NCBI GenBank assembly: GCA_003224785.1
Contig: QHZV01000330.1
Span: forward strand, 1,626-9,442
Direction of reading: 5' to 3'
Source: Acidobacteriota bacterium
GTDB lineage: Bacteria; Acidobacteriota; Terriglobia; Terriglobales; Acidobacteriaceae
DNA length: 7,817 nt
Shown piece after piece: positions 1 through 6,782 of this stretch (the first letter of the stretch is position 1; the number at the start of each line of letters is the position of its first letter). Made by a program: the position numbers and the translations under genes. Below the pieces are notes generated by a model, which was not told the DNA's origin, made no database searches, and was given only the letters and a program-made list of their open reading frames with translations.

Positions 1-403
1 CTCCGCCGCCGCCGCCGCCGCCAACCTGCGTCTTCGCCGGCTTCATGGTGGGAACTTCCGATGGTGCTACTATTTCAACTACTTGCCGCTTGGCCGCCTG
101 GATCACAGGTTTCCCAAAGTAGTAGCTGAGTGCGAGAATCCCCGCCAGCCCAACTATATGGGCGAGCATTGAAAGCGTCGCGCTACTCTTCCTGTAGTTG
201 TAGAAACCCCAGATGTCCCTGACCGGTACTGGCTTTGAAGTCAAAACCAGAGGTGGGAGCTTCTCCGGGAAAAATGTGTCTTTGAAATTTTGACGAAGCG
301 AGGACCACAACGACTGCTCCTGCCCTTGGCCTTTCGGCAGCAGCAGATTGAGTTCGGGTTCCCGTTCGGCGGATTGCGGTGGTTTGAATTCCAAAGTTGC
401 CAT
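1..403 (-). CDS. TonB-family energy transducer, N-terminal part (cut by window edge)
   Basis: This is the first 134 codons of an inner-membrane, TonB-like protein; the rest lies beyond base 1. The ATG is at 403-401 with an in-frame TAA only two codons upstream, so an earlier start is impossible. A cytoplasmic, proline-rich N-terminus of about 75 residues contains RDIWGFYNY (62-70), resembling the DLWG/DIWG element I recall in acidobacterial TonB-like proteins. One membrane helix follows (about 77-96, SMLAHIVGLAGILAL), then a periplasmic segment rich in K, P and V and a run of seven glycines (128-134) encoded by a GGC repeat at the window edge. By family knowledge such proteins pass proton-motive energy from ExbB/ExbD to outer-membrane transporters; the C-terminal TonB domain that would prove this is not in the window. 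The ATG has only a weak SD-like GGG, and coupling to the ORF at 407-478 is likely. Confidence 0.72.
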   Translation of the reverse strand, partial: MATLEFKPPQSAEREPELNLLLPKGQGQEQSLWSSLRQNFKDTFFPEKLPPLVLTSKPVPVRDIWGFYNYRKSSATLSMLAHIVGLAGILALSYYFGKPVIQAAKRQVVEIVAPSEVPTMKPAKTQVGGGGGGG

Positions 404-406
404 ATG

Positions 407-478
407 TTACCCGAGTTTGTGGCTGGTCGCCAGTTCCCGCTCCATTACCTGATGAGCAGCTTGCCTGCCAAGTTGCAC
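407..478 (-). CDS. Putative 23-codon leader ORF upstream of the TonB-family gene
   Basis: This small ORF starts with GTG at 478-476 and stops with TAA at 409-407, three bases before the ATG of the TonB-family gene. Its start is preceded by AGAGGAG (490-484) at a 5-base spacing, the best Shine-Dalgarno in this region, whereas the larger gene has hardly any of its own. The peptide is hydrophilic, ending ATSHKLG, with no membrane segment and no run of a single amino acid that would suggest attenuation. I recognise no family. The likely role is translational coupling: ribosomes finishing here restart on the next ATG. It could instead be chance, because a 24-codon frame is short. Confidence 0.35.
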   Translation of the reverse strand: MQLGRQAAHQVMERELATSHKLG

Positions 479-580
479 CGTAACTCCTCTGTTTTGCAAC
501 CTCTTACTCGATATCAGGTTAGATGGGCCAACGCTTCAGCCAACCTATTTCAATTAGATGCCTGCACTCGGGAAACGTCA

Positions 581-622
581 CCTTGCAAAAATTGTACACG
601 CCGTCGAGAACAATTTGGCAGG
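581..622. promoter_or_regulatory. Imperfect palindrome, possible operator or stem-loop
   Basis: The arms AAATTGT (589-595) and ACAATTT (610-616) are perfectly complementary, and the match continues outward as TGC/GCA (584-586 with 618-620) and CC/GG (581-582 with 621-622) across small bulges. The centre is 14 bases long. It lies between two divergent genes, where a dimeric regulator could bind, but no regulator is known from this sequence. No T-run follows, so a terminator is less likely. Confidence 0.3.
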
Positions 623-736
623 TGATTTCCGTCAGCTGCCAGAGTCCAGGCTACGGCTTTAGGATGCCGGGATTTGAAATGTGATTCGATCCAGCTTTGT
701 CATTGGGGTGCAAAATCTGTATGAATCAATCTGGGC

Positions 737-771
737 CTGATGCCTGACGCCCGAAACCTGTCGCCCGCCGA
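737..771 (+). repeat. Heptanucleotide array, five degenerate units
   Basis: Five consecutive 7-base units fill this stretch exactly: CTGATGC, CTGACGC, CCGAAAC, CTGTCGC and CCGCCGA. The first two fit the consensus CTGAYGS; the others have decayed. The same unit occurs at both ends of the lspA-slt gap. The array ends four bases before the TATAAT box of ileS, so it occupies the place where a -35 box would be. Confidence 0.55.
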
Positions 772-774
772 AGG

Positions 775-780
775 TATAAT
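775..780 (+). promoter_or_regulatory. Probable -10 box of the ileS promoter
   Basis: A perfect TATAAT lies 33 bases before the ileS start, which would give a leader of about 25-30 bases. No TTGACA-like box stands at 16-18 bases upstream; that place is filled by the heptanucleotide array. The leader is too short for a riboswitch or T-box. Confidence 0.45.
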
Positions 781-813
781 GAAAAAAATCAAGCATTTGG
801 AGAACGCAAGCGC

Positions 814-3647
814 GTGCCGTTGGACCTGAAATCCACTATCAATTTGCCCAAAACTGCCTTCCCGATGAAGGCAAACCTGCCTCAAAATGAGCCAAAAACT
901 CTGGCTCGCTGGGAGGAGATGCGGCTCTACGACCGCATTCGTGAAGCGAGGGCAGGCGCATCGCCTTACATCTTGCACGATGGGCCTCCCTATGCGAACG
1001 GGCCCATCCACCTGGGTCATGCACTGAACAAATGCCTGAAGGATTTCGTGGTCAAGTCGAAGAATATGGCCGGGTTCGACGCTCCGTATATTCCCGGTTG
1101 GGACTGCCACGGCTTGCCTATCGAGATAAAAGTTGACCAGCAACTTGGTGGAAAAAAGTTGCAGATGAAGCCACTCGACGTGCGGCTGGAATGCCGTAAG
1201 TATGCGCAAAAATATCTCGACTTGCAGCTGGAGCAGTTTAAGCGAATCGGAGTGCTGGGCCGCTTCGACAAGCCGTATTCGACCATGACTCCCGAGTACG
1301 AATCGGTCGTGGTTGCGACTTTCTATAAATTTTTTGAGGACGGTTTTGTGTACAAGGGCCTGCGCCCGGTCTATTGGTGCATGCATGACCGCACAGCCCT
1401 GGCCGAGGCCGAGGTGGAATACGAGACCCACACCAGCCCGACGGTTTTTGTGCGATATCAAATGCAGTCGGACCCGCGGACGATTAATCCTGCATTAGCC
1501 GACGCGCGAATCCACAAAGATAAGCCGGTTTACACCATCATCTGGACGACGACTCCATGGACGTTGCCAGCCTCCATGGCGGTAGCATTTCATCCCCACG
1601 AAGAGTACGTCGCACTCGAGGCCGCGAATGGAATTTACATTGTGGCCGAGAAGCTAGCGAAGTCTGCCGCTGAGAAATGCGGGTTCGTGGACGCGAGGGC
1701 AATCGCGCACTTTCCTGGCAGCGCGATGGAGAACACGTGGTTCTATCATCCGTTTCTTCCATGGGAGCGGCGCAGGATTCTTGGCGTGGTGGCGGATTAC
1801 GTAACCATGGACACCGGCACTGGCGTGGTGCATACAGCTCCGTCGCATGTCACAACGGGCTGCCAGAATATGACGGCTTGCAGGTCTTCAAAGCCAATGA
1901 ACCGATTATCGAGCTCTTGAAATCGCGCGGCGCGCTGCTGCATGCAGAAAAAGTTGAGCATTCTTATCCGCATTGCTGGCGCTGCCACAATCCTGTGATC
2001 TTCCGCGCCACGGAACAATGGTTCATTGCGATGGAAACGAAAACCCCGCCGAAGGGTCCGTCGCCTTCGCCCGGGATTTCGGCTCGCGACTTAACGCCGC
2101 GAGAGCGCCTCAACTTGGACGGGGCGCGCTCCGAGATTGATACGTTTCGTACTCGTGCACTTGCAGAGATCAAGAAGATCAAATGGGACCCCACTTGGGG
2201 CGAAGAACGAATCTCGAACATGCTCGAGACCCGGCCCGATTGGTGCATCTCGCGGCAGCGGGTGTGGGGCGTGCCAATTGCAGTGTTCGCCTGCACCGGA
2301 TGCAATAAGCCGCTGAAGGATCCCGCAGTGAATCGCAAAGTGGTCGAGCTATTTGCGAAGTCCGGCGCAGACTCGTGGTACAGCGACGAGTTCGTGAAAG
2401 AAAACGACATTCTAGATGTGTGGTTTGAGTCGGGGTGCAGCTACTTGGTCGAGGTTGCAAACGAGGCGAACTATCCCTGGCCTTCCGATCTTTACCTCGA
2501 GGGCGGCGATCAATATCGCGGATGGTTTATGTCTTCCCTGCTGTGTTCGCTAGGCGCGAAGGGCAGTGCACCCTACAAAGGCGTTGCAACCCCGGGTTGG
2601 ACGCTCGATGAAACCGGTCGCGCGATGTCGAAGTCTCGCGGCAACGATGTTGATCCGGCTGACATCGCGAAGAGATTAGGCGGGGAGATAGTTCGCCTGT
2701 GGGTCGCATCGGTGGATTTCCGCGAGGATGTGGTCGGGTCTGAGAACCTGATGCAGCGCGCGGCTGAGGCGTATCGCGACATTCGCAACAAGCTCTTTCG
2801 ATACGTGCTGAGCAATCTTTACGACTTCGTTCCTCAACTCAACGCAGTGCCATTTGAAGAGCTGCAGGCGGTTGATCAGTACATACTGCGGCAGACGTAT
2901 GCCCTATCTGCGGATGTGACGCGCTGGTACGAAGAATTTGCGTTCCACAAGATCTATCAGCGAGTGAACCACTTCGCGATTGTGGAGCTGAGCGCTTTCT
3001 ATGTAGATGTAATCAAGGACCGGCTTTACACGTTTGCGCCCGATTCAGTTGGCCGCAGAGCTGCGCAAACAGTGCTTTGGCGCATTGGCGAAGCCCTGGT
3101 TCGATTGCTGGCGCCGATCATGAGCTTCACCTGTGATGAGGCATGGCAGCACTTGCCGAAAAACGACTCGCGCCCTGCCAGCGTGCTTATGGCAAAGTTC
3201 CCCGCCGCAGAAGACATTCTGGGCAGCGCATCCGTCGCGACCGATGATCCGCAACAGAAAGCGGATTGGACGACGCTACTTTCAATTCGCGATCAGGTTT
3301 TGAAGCCTCTTGAGGAAGCCCGCGCCAAAAACCAAATCGGAAAGAGCTTGGAAGCGCAAGTGAAGCTCACAGCTTCCGATTCGCTATACGGCGTTCTGGA
3401 GCGGCATAAAGATGATCTGCGGTACCTGTTCATCGTTTCGCAGGTCACGTTGGAGAAAGGCTCGGGAAATGGAACCGGAAGTCTCCAAGTGGAAGTCAGC
3501 CCCGCCGCCGGCGACAAGTGCGAACGTTGCTGGAACTACTCCATCCGAGTTGGTGAAGACAAGAATTACCCGACGGTCTGTGAGCGTTGCGCTCCAGTAT
3601 TGAGACAGCTTGAAGCTGGGGATTCGGGACCGACATCCAATTTGTAG
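814..3647 (+). pseudogene. ileS: Isoleucyl-tRNA synthetase, frameshifted by an internal deletion
   Basis: IleRS charges tRNA-Ile with isoleucine in the cytoplasm, a class I enzyme. The GTG start at 814 has GGAGA (799-803) ten bases upstream and gives the expected N-terminus (KSTINLPKTAFPM). Frame 1 (814-1920) carries the HIGH motif as HLGH (residues 66-69), PGWDCHGLPIE, and the first half of the CP1 editing domain with TTTPWTLP (245-252) and VVHTAPSH (338-345). Frame 1 then runs out of homology and stops at 1918-1920. Homology resumes in another frame at about 1854 (NGLPEYDGLQVFKAN) and runs to TAG at 3645-3647, with RPDWCISRQRVWGVP, DILDVWFESG, YLEGGDQYRGWF, KMSKS as AMSKS (2622-2636), an anticodon-binding domain and a CxxC...CxxC zinc site (3519-3590). 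Against E. coli IleRS from memory, about 25 codons are missing at the junction. As it stands no full-length protein can be made. Either the assembly is wrong here, or this is a dead copy and another IleRS exists. Gene identity is certain; the cause of the break is not. Confidence 0.9.
1845..1857 (+). other. Deletion and frameshift junction in ileS
   Basis: The last residue that fits IleRS in frame 1 is His345 (CAT, 1846-1848); the first that fits in the new frame is Asn at 1854-1856. Only five bases lie between, where E. coli IleRS, as I recall it, has 27 codons, giving a loss near 76 bases (1 modulo 3). The lost part should include GxDD with the editing-site Asp (Asp342 in E. coli). No slippery heptamer is present. 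The junction contains GCATGTCAC. Confidence 0.7.
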
Positions 3648-3662
3648 GTATGAAGTTCGTCA

Positions 3663-3717
3663 GCGGCTAAAGCCGCGGATTTATTTGCAAGTTTTCGGCA
3701 CGGCTTGAAGCCGTGCC
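3663..3717. repeat. REP-like double hairpin in the ileS-lspA gap
   Basis: The first hairpin is GCGGCT-AA-AGCCGC (3663-3676). The second, 20 bases on, is GGCACGGCTT-G-AAGCCGTGCC (3697-3717), a 10-bp perfect inverted repeat. From memory, pairs of this kind recur between genes in Acidobacteriota genomes. The second hairpin is followed by CTTT, so it might also reduce read-through from ileS into lspA, but the T-run is too short for a strong terminator. Confidence 0.6.
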
Positions 3718-3738
3718 CTTTCAAATCATTCAACTGCA

Positions 3739-4287
3739 ATGACTGGCCATAGAATCATGCGCAGACTCCACCTACTCATTGCAGTAGCTGTGTTGTTGCT
3801 CGACCGCTTCACTAAGCGGCTGGTTGCGAGAGACATCTCGCTGCACGATAGCATCACGGTGATCAAACGTGTTTTCTACATCACGCACGTTGAAAATCGC
3901 GGGGCGGCGTTCGGGCTCTTCAACGACTCGCCTTCGGAATGGAAGATTGCCTTACTCGTCATGTTCTCGATTGTCGCGCTGGTGATTGTTTCTGCGTTGC
4001 TTTGGCGAAGTAGCCACACCATGACTGCGACTGCCGTCGGACTATCACTCATACTCGGCGGCGCATTGGGAAATCTGTGGGACCGCCTGTTGAGCGGCAA
4101 AGTGGTGGATTTTCTTCTCGTCTATATCGGCTCGTATCAGTGGCCGGCATTCAACGTTGCCGACAGCGCCATTGTGGTTGGGGCGGGGCTGCTGGTGTTT
4201 GAAATCCTCTTCGTGAAGACGCCGGAGGAAGGAAACCGTCAGTCAGCAGCCGTCAGCCATCAGGAAGACCGATCTCATTCGGAGTAA
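3739..4287 (+). CDS. lspA: Signal peptidase II (lipoprotein signal peptidase)
   Basis: LspA is an inner-membrane aspartyl protease that cuts the signal peptide from diacylglyceryl-modified prolipoproteins just before the lipid-bearing cysteine. The protein of 182 residues has four hydrophobic segments (about 10-22, 68-88, 96-114, 143-160). Conserved blocks are DRFTK (22-26, more often DQxTK), ENRGAAFGLF (52-61), GGALGNLWDR (107-116), VVDF (122-125) and FNVADSAI (138-145). Asp124 and Asp142, 18 residues apart as in E. coli (123/141), are the catalytic pair. A second possible start, ATG at 3757 (Met7), gives a more typical N-terminus; neither start has a clear Shine-Dalgarno. It lies 91 bases after ileS, a common pairing. 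The last 20 or so residues are hydrophilic and partly encoded by a heptanucleotide array, so the tail is probably dispensable. Confidence 0.95.
   Translation: MTGHRIMRRLHLLIAVAVLLLDRFTKRLVARDISLHDSITVIKRVFYITHVENRGAAFGLFNDSPSEWKIALLVMFSIVALVIVSALLWRSSHTMTATAVGLSLILGGALGNLWDRLLSGKVVDFLLVYIGSYQWPAFNVADSAIVVGAGLLVFEILFVKTPEEGNRQSAAVSHQEDRSHSE
4236..4263 (-). repeat. Heptanucleotide array inside the 3' end of lspA
   Basis: Read on the minus strand this is four 7-base units: CTGATGG, CTGACGG, CTGCTGA and CTGACGG. It encodes roughly residues 166-175 of LspA (RQSAAVSHQ region). It is the inverted counterpart of the array at 4380-4407: bases 4248-4263 pair perfectly over 16 bp with 4394-4409. Confidence 0.65.
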
Positions 4288-4332
4288 GCCGCAGGTTCGC
4301 GGATACCTATCTCTGGTCTGGCAGATTATTCG

Positions 4333-4346
4333 TCCGCTGAAGCGGA
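4333..4346. repeat. Short palindrome in the lspA-slt convergent gap
   Basis: TCCGCT-GA-AGCGGA is a perfect 6-bp inverted repeat with a 2-base centre. It lies inside the 130-base loop between the two heptanucleotide arrays. No T-run follows on either strand, so it is not a classical terminator. It resembles the core of the hairpins at 3663-3717. Confidence 0.4.
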
Positions 4347-4379
4347 GTTGAAACGCAAGCCGCCCAGAAAAGTGCTTCC

Positions 4380-4407
4380 CTGATGGCTGATGGCTGATGG
4401 CTGACGG
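4380..4407 (+). repeat. Heptanucleotide array just after the slt stop codon
   Basis: Three exact CTGATGG units are followed by one CTGACGG. It ends four bases from the slt stop (4413-4411) and is inverted relative to the array at 4236-4263. The two could form a long-range stem in read-through RNA from either gene, perhaps helping to separate convergent transcripts, though a 130-base loop makes efficient termination doubtful. Confidence 0.7.
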
Positions 4408-4410
4408 CTC

Positions 4411-6771
4411 TTACGGCGTCCCATACAGCTGCCTATACACATTCGCGTTCCGCATGATGGCTTGCACATACTCGCGCGTTTCCGTGAATGGAATGGACTC
4501 GACGAATTCCTGGATATCGCGATATTTCCCTGCCGCCTGCCAGTCACGCACGCGATCGTCTCCGGCATTGTAAGCGGCGAGAGCGTACTCGAAGCCTCCG
4601 AACTGGTCCACCATGGAGCGGAAATAGCGCGTACCCAATTGCAGGTTCACGGCTGGCGTAAACAGCTGTTGGGGAGCAAAATGCTTTAACTTTTCCTGCT
4701 TAGCAACACCTTTACCAACGCGCGGTAATAACTGCATCAGGCCGAGTGCGCTCTTGTTGGACACAGCATTGGGATTGAATTCCGATTCCTGCCGGATCAG
4801 CGATGCCACCATGTACGGGAAAAGCTCTTCCCAGTACGAACGCGGAAGCGCGGCCAAATCTACGGCAAAGTAGCTCGGAATCGCGCGCTTCATGGTCTCG
4901 ACCGCGATGTCGTATCGTCCCGCGTCCTGGTACATGCGGGCAATTTCCGCGGGAGCCCAGCTTCCCTTCTCTTCTTCGGCGGCGGCTTTGAGCTCACGAA
5001 CCGCGAAATCAAGCAACCCGCCATTTTCGAGCAAACGCGCTTTTTCCACGCGCAGATTGTCTTCCGGCGGAGGATCGTTTTTTACGTCCGGCATTCCGCT
5101 GATTGGCGGCACGTGGTCGAGAATTGCGTAATGCGGAGGATCGGCTCCAACGTTGAGCTTGCTTGCGCGCTCCCGCGCGATCGGTCCGTAATAATAATTC
5201 CGAAAGCGCTCGTTGATTTTCTGATAGAACGCTGCCGCCATCGGCTGATCGCCATCTTCCTCCGCGAGACGCCCACGCCAATAGAGGGCTGCAACAACCT
5301 CGTTCGAGTTCGGGTAGAGCGCAATCTGCTGCTCAAATCCGTTCTTGGCGTCTGATGCACGCCCCTGACGCAGGCTGAGCCATGAAGCTTTCCAATTCGC
5401 GTAAGGCGCACGCGGGCCCTGCGGAAAACGAGTTTGAATTTCGCGGTAACAGTCAATCGCCTTGTCGTAGTCATGACGTAGCAGATAAATATTTCCAGCG
5501 TAAAGCAGCGCCTGCTCAAGCCACGAACTGGTGGGAGCGGTTTGGCGAATCTGTTCCACCGTCCGTAGGAATCCGTCGTCATCGTTGGAGGCGCGTTGCA
5601 TTTCGCCGGTGTCAAAGAGCCTTTGTGCAGCTATATCGGGAGAAGTGATCGGCAGCGAGTCCAATAATTGCCTGGCATCGCGGTTTTGCCCCTGATGGTG
5701 TAGAGCTTCAGCGAGGGCGAGCTGCATCGCCGGCTTGTCGTTGGCACTCGCATCGCGAAGTAGATCCCGATATGCATCCGCAGCTTCGGGGTACCGTTTG
5801 GCTCGGGCAAGCGTTTCCGCCCGACTGCGCCGCTCGGCGAATGTGGGCGGCGCAATTCCTGGTGTTGCTGAGAGCCGCTGCAAATCCGGCTGTGCGGCCG
5901 ATGCCTCGAAACTCAGCGGCATCGTGAAATAGAGATGACGCAGCACAGCCACGGCCTTCGCCGGATCGCCGGCAGCCGCATATGCACGGCCCAACGCCAG
6001 CTCCAAATCTGCCCTTACCGGCTCGCGATCTCGTTCCAGTAGGGCAACCGCATCTTTCGCGCGATTGTCAGCCAGCAAAGCATTTGCGTAGAGAACGTGT
6101 GCATCGCGCACCAGCAGCGACTGCGGAAAAGTCTCATCAAATGTGCTCAGGGTGGCAACCGCTTCCGGCAAACGACCGCTTTGCTGATAGGACGCGGCGA
6201 GATAGTAAGCGACATAGTCGCCAATATCGCCTGCATGTGGTTTAGCGCGGCTCAGCGGATCAACCGCTTTCGCGAAATCACGATCGAGGTAATGAGCATA
6301 GCCGACCGCCAGCCACGCCAGCGATCCAGCATCCTCGGCGCTGTGCTTGCGTGCAAAGGTCTCAACTCCGGCATAGGCCTGAGGCGTGCGGTTCTGCAGA
6401 AGCTGCTGCGCCATTGGCTTGAGGGTTGCAGAAGCGACGAACGCCTGATGAATCCGACGGAACCGCGGAGAGTTGCGTTTTGAGCTGGTACGCTTTCTCG
6501 CAGCTAAGCCTGCTGAGGCCTTCTTCTTCGTGATGGCTTTCGTATGAGTTGGCTTGGTCGCCTGTGAATCGCCGGTGGGAGCGTCTGCCGCATGGTTCGC
6601 GTTCGGATCCGCCGCATGTTGCGGAGTTGGAGTTGCTGCCGATTGATTTTGCGATGAGGATGGCGCAGCTGCCGCAGGTGCATCAGACTGCGGACACCCG
6701 AAAGCGGGCAAGCACACGAGTGCACACGCCAGCACGAGAAAGAAACAGATTGTGCGAAAATACCCCGACAC
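4411..6771 (-). CDS. Soluble lytic murein transglycosylase, TPR type (Slt family)
   Basis: This 786-residue periplasmic enzyme cleaves the MurNAc-GlcNAc bond of peptidoglycan with formation of 1,6-anhydroMurNAc. It starts with GTG at 6771; residues 1-26 form a signal peptide (hydrophobic core 8-23). AFGC at 23-26 is not a good lipobox, so export as a soluble protein is more likely than lipidation. An Ala/Pro/Gln/Thr-rich stretch (27-75) and a Lys/Arg-rich stretch (78-106) follow. Residues about 112-640 are helical TPR-like repeats (for example WLAVGYAHYLDRDFAKAV and AGNIYLLRHDYDKAIDCY). The C-terminal SLT domain (about 645-786) has LIRQESEFNP with catalytic Glu662, SALGLMQLLP (674-683), NLQLGTRYF (709-717) and ALAAYNAGDDRV (730-741). 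It starts 11 bases after the stop of the GAF-like gene, so the two are probably one operon, and it converges on lspA. Confidence 0.93.
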   Translation of the reverse strand: MSGYFRTICFFLVLACALVCLPAFGCPQSDAPAAAAPSSSQNQSAATPTPQHAADPNANHAADAPTGDSQATKPTHTKAITKKKASAGLAARKRTSSKRNSPRFRRIHQAFVASATLKPMAQQLLQNRTPQAYAGVETFARKHSAEDAGSLAWLAVGYAHYLDRDFAKAVDPLSRAKPHAGDIGDYVAYYLAASYQQSGRLPEAVATLSTFDETFPQSLLVRDAHVLYANALLADNRAKDAVALLERDREPVRADLELALGRAYAAAGDPAKAVAVLRHLYFTMPLSFEASAAQPDLQRLSATPGIAPPTFAERRSRAETLARAKRYPEAADAYRDLLRDASANDKPAMQLALAEALHHQGQNRDARQLLDSLPITSPDIAAQRLFDTGEMQRASNDDDGFLRTVEQIRQTAPTSSWLEQALLYAGNIYLLRHDYDKAIDCYREIQTRFPQGPRAPYANWKASWLSLRQGRASDAKNGFEQQIALYPNSNEVVAALYWRGRLAEEDGDQPMAAAFYQKINERFRNYYYGPIARERASKLNVGADPPHYAILDHVPPISGMPDVKNDPPPEDNLRVEKARLLENGGLLDFAVRELKAAAEEEKGSWAPAEIARMYQDAGRYDIAVETMKRAIPSYFAVDLAALPRSYWEELFPYMVASLIRQESEFNPNAVSNKSALGLMQLLPRVGKGVAKQEKLKHFAPQQLFTPAVNLQLGTRYFRSMVDQFGGFEYALAAYNAGDDRVRDWQAAGKYRDIQEFVESIPFTETREYVQAIMRNANVYRQLYGTP

Positions 6772-6782
6772 GTCTTTTTTAA

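Larger units (their letters stand above)
479..774. other. Divergent intergenic region between the TonB-family gene and ileS
   Basis: No convincing gene lies here. A plus-strand frame from 290 to 625 is open, but it overlaps the start of the minus-strand TonB-family gene and encodes no recognisable protein. The region holds a 42-bp imperfect palindrome (581-622), the Shine-Dalgarno of the leader ORF (484-490) and a heptanucleotide array (737-771). I see no clear promoter for the minus-strand gene; TTGGCT...TAACCT near 541-513 is the best but weak candidate. There is no tRNA and no T-box-like leader. Confidence 0.6.

Noticed and set aside
3..22. CCG triplet repeat as an independent microsatellite
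   Set aside because: It encodes the poly-glycine tract of the TonB-family protein, a usual feature of that protein type.
290..625. Plus-strand open frame of 111 codons
   Set aside because: It overlaps the N-terminus of the TonB-family gene on the other strand, starts without a Shine-Dalgarno and shows no protein-like motifs.
781..813. T-box or other riboswitch controlling ileS
   Set aside because: The leader after the -10 box is only about 25-30 bases, too short for such a structure.
700..1461. Long antisense frame (253 codons) opposite ileS
   Set aside because: It is a shadow of the strongly conserved IleRS frame; the translation has no recognisable domain.
1843..1862. Programmed ribosomal frameshift or translational bypass in ileS
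   Set aside because: No slippery heptamer or stem-loop is visible, and conserved codons are missing; slippage could restore the frame but not the lost residues.
4380..4407. CRISPR-like or direct-repeat array
   Set aside because: The units are 7 bases and contiguous, with no spacers.
6690..6771. Slt as a lipoprotein processed by the neighbouring LspA
   Set aside because: A cysteine follows the hydrophobic core, but AFGC lacks Leu/Val/Ile at -3 and an accepted residue at -2, so the lipobox is poor. It cannot be fully excluded.
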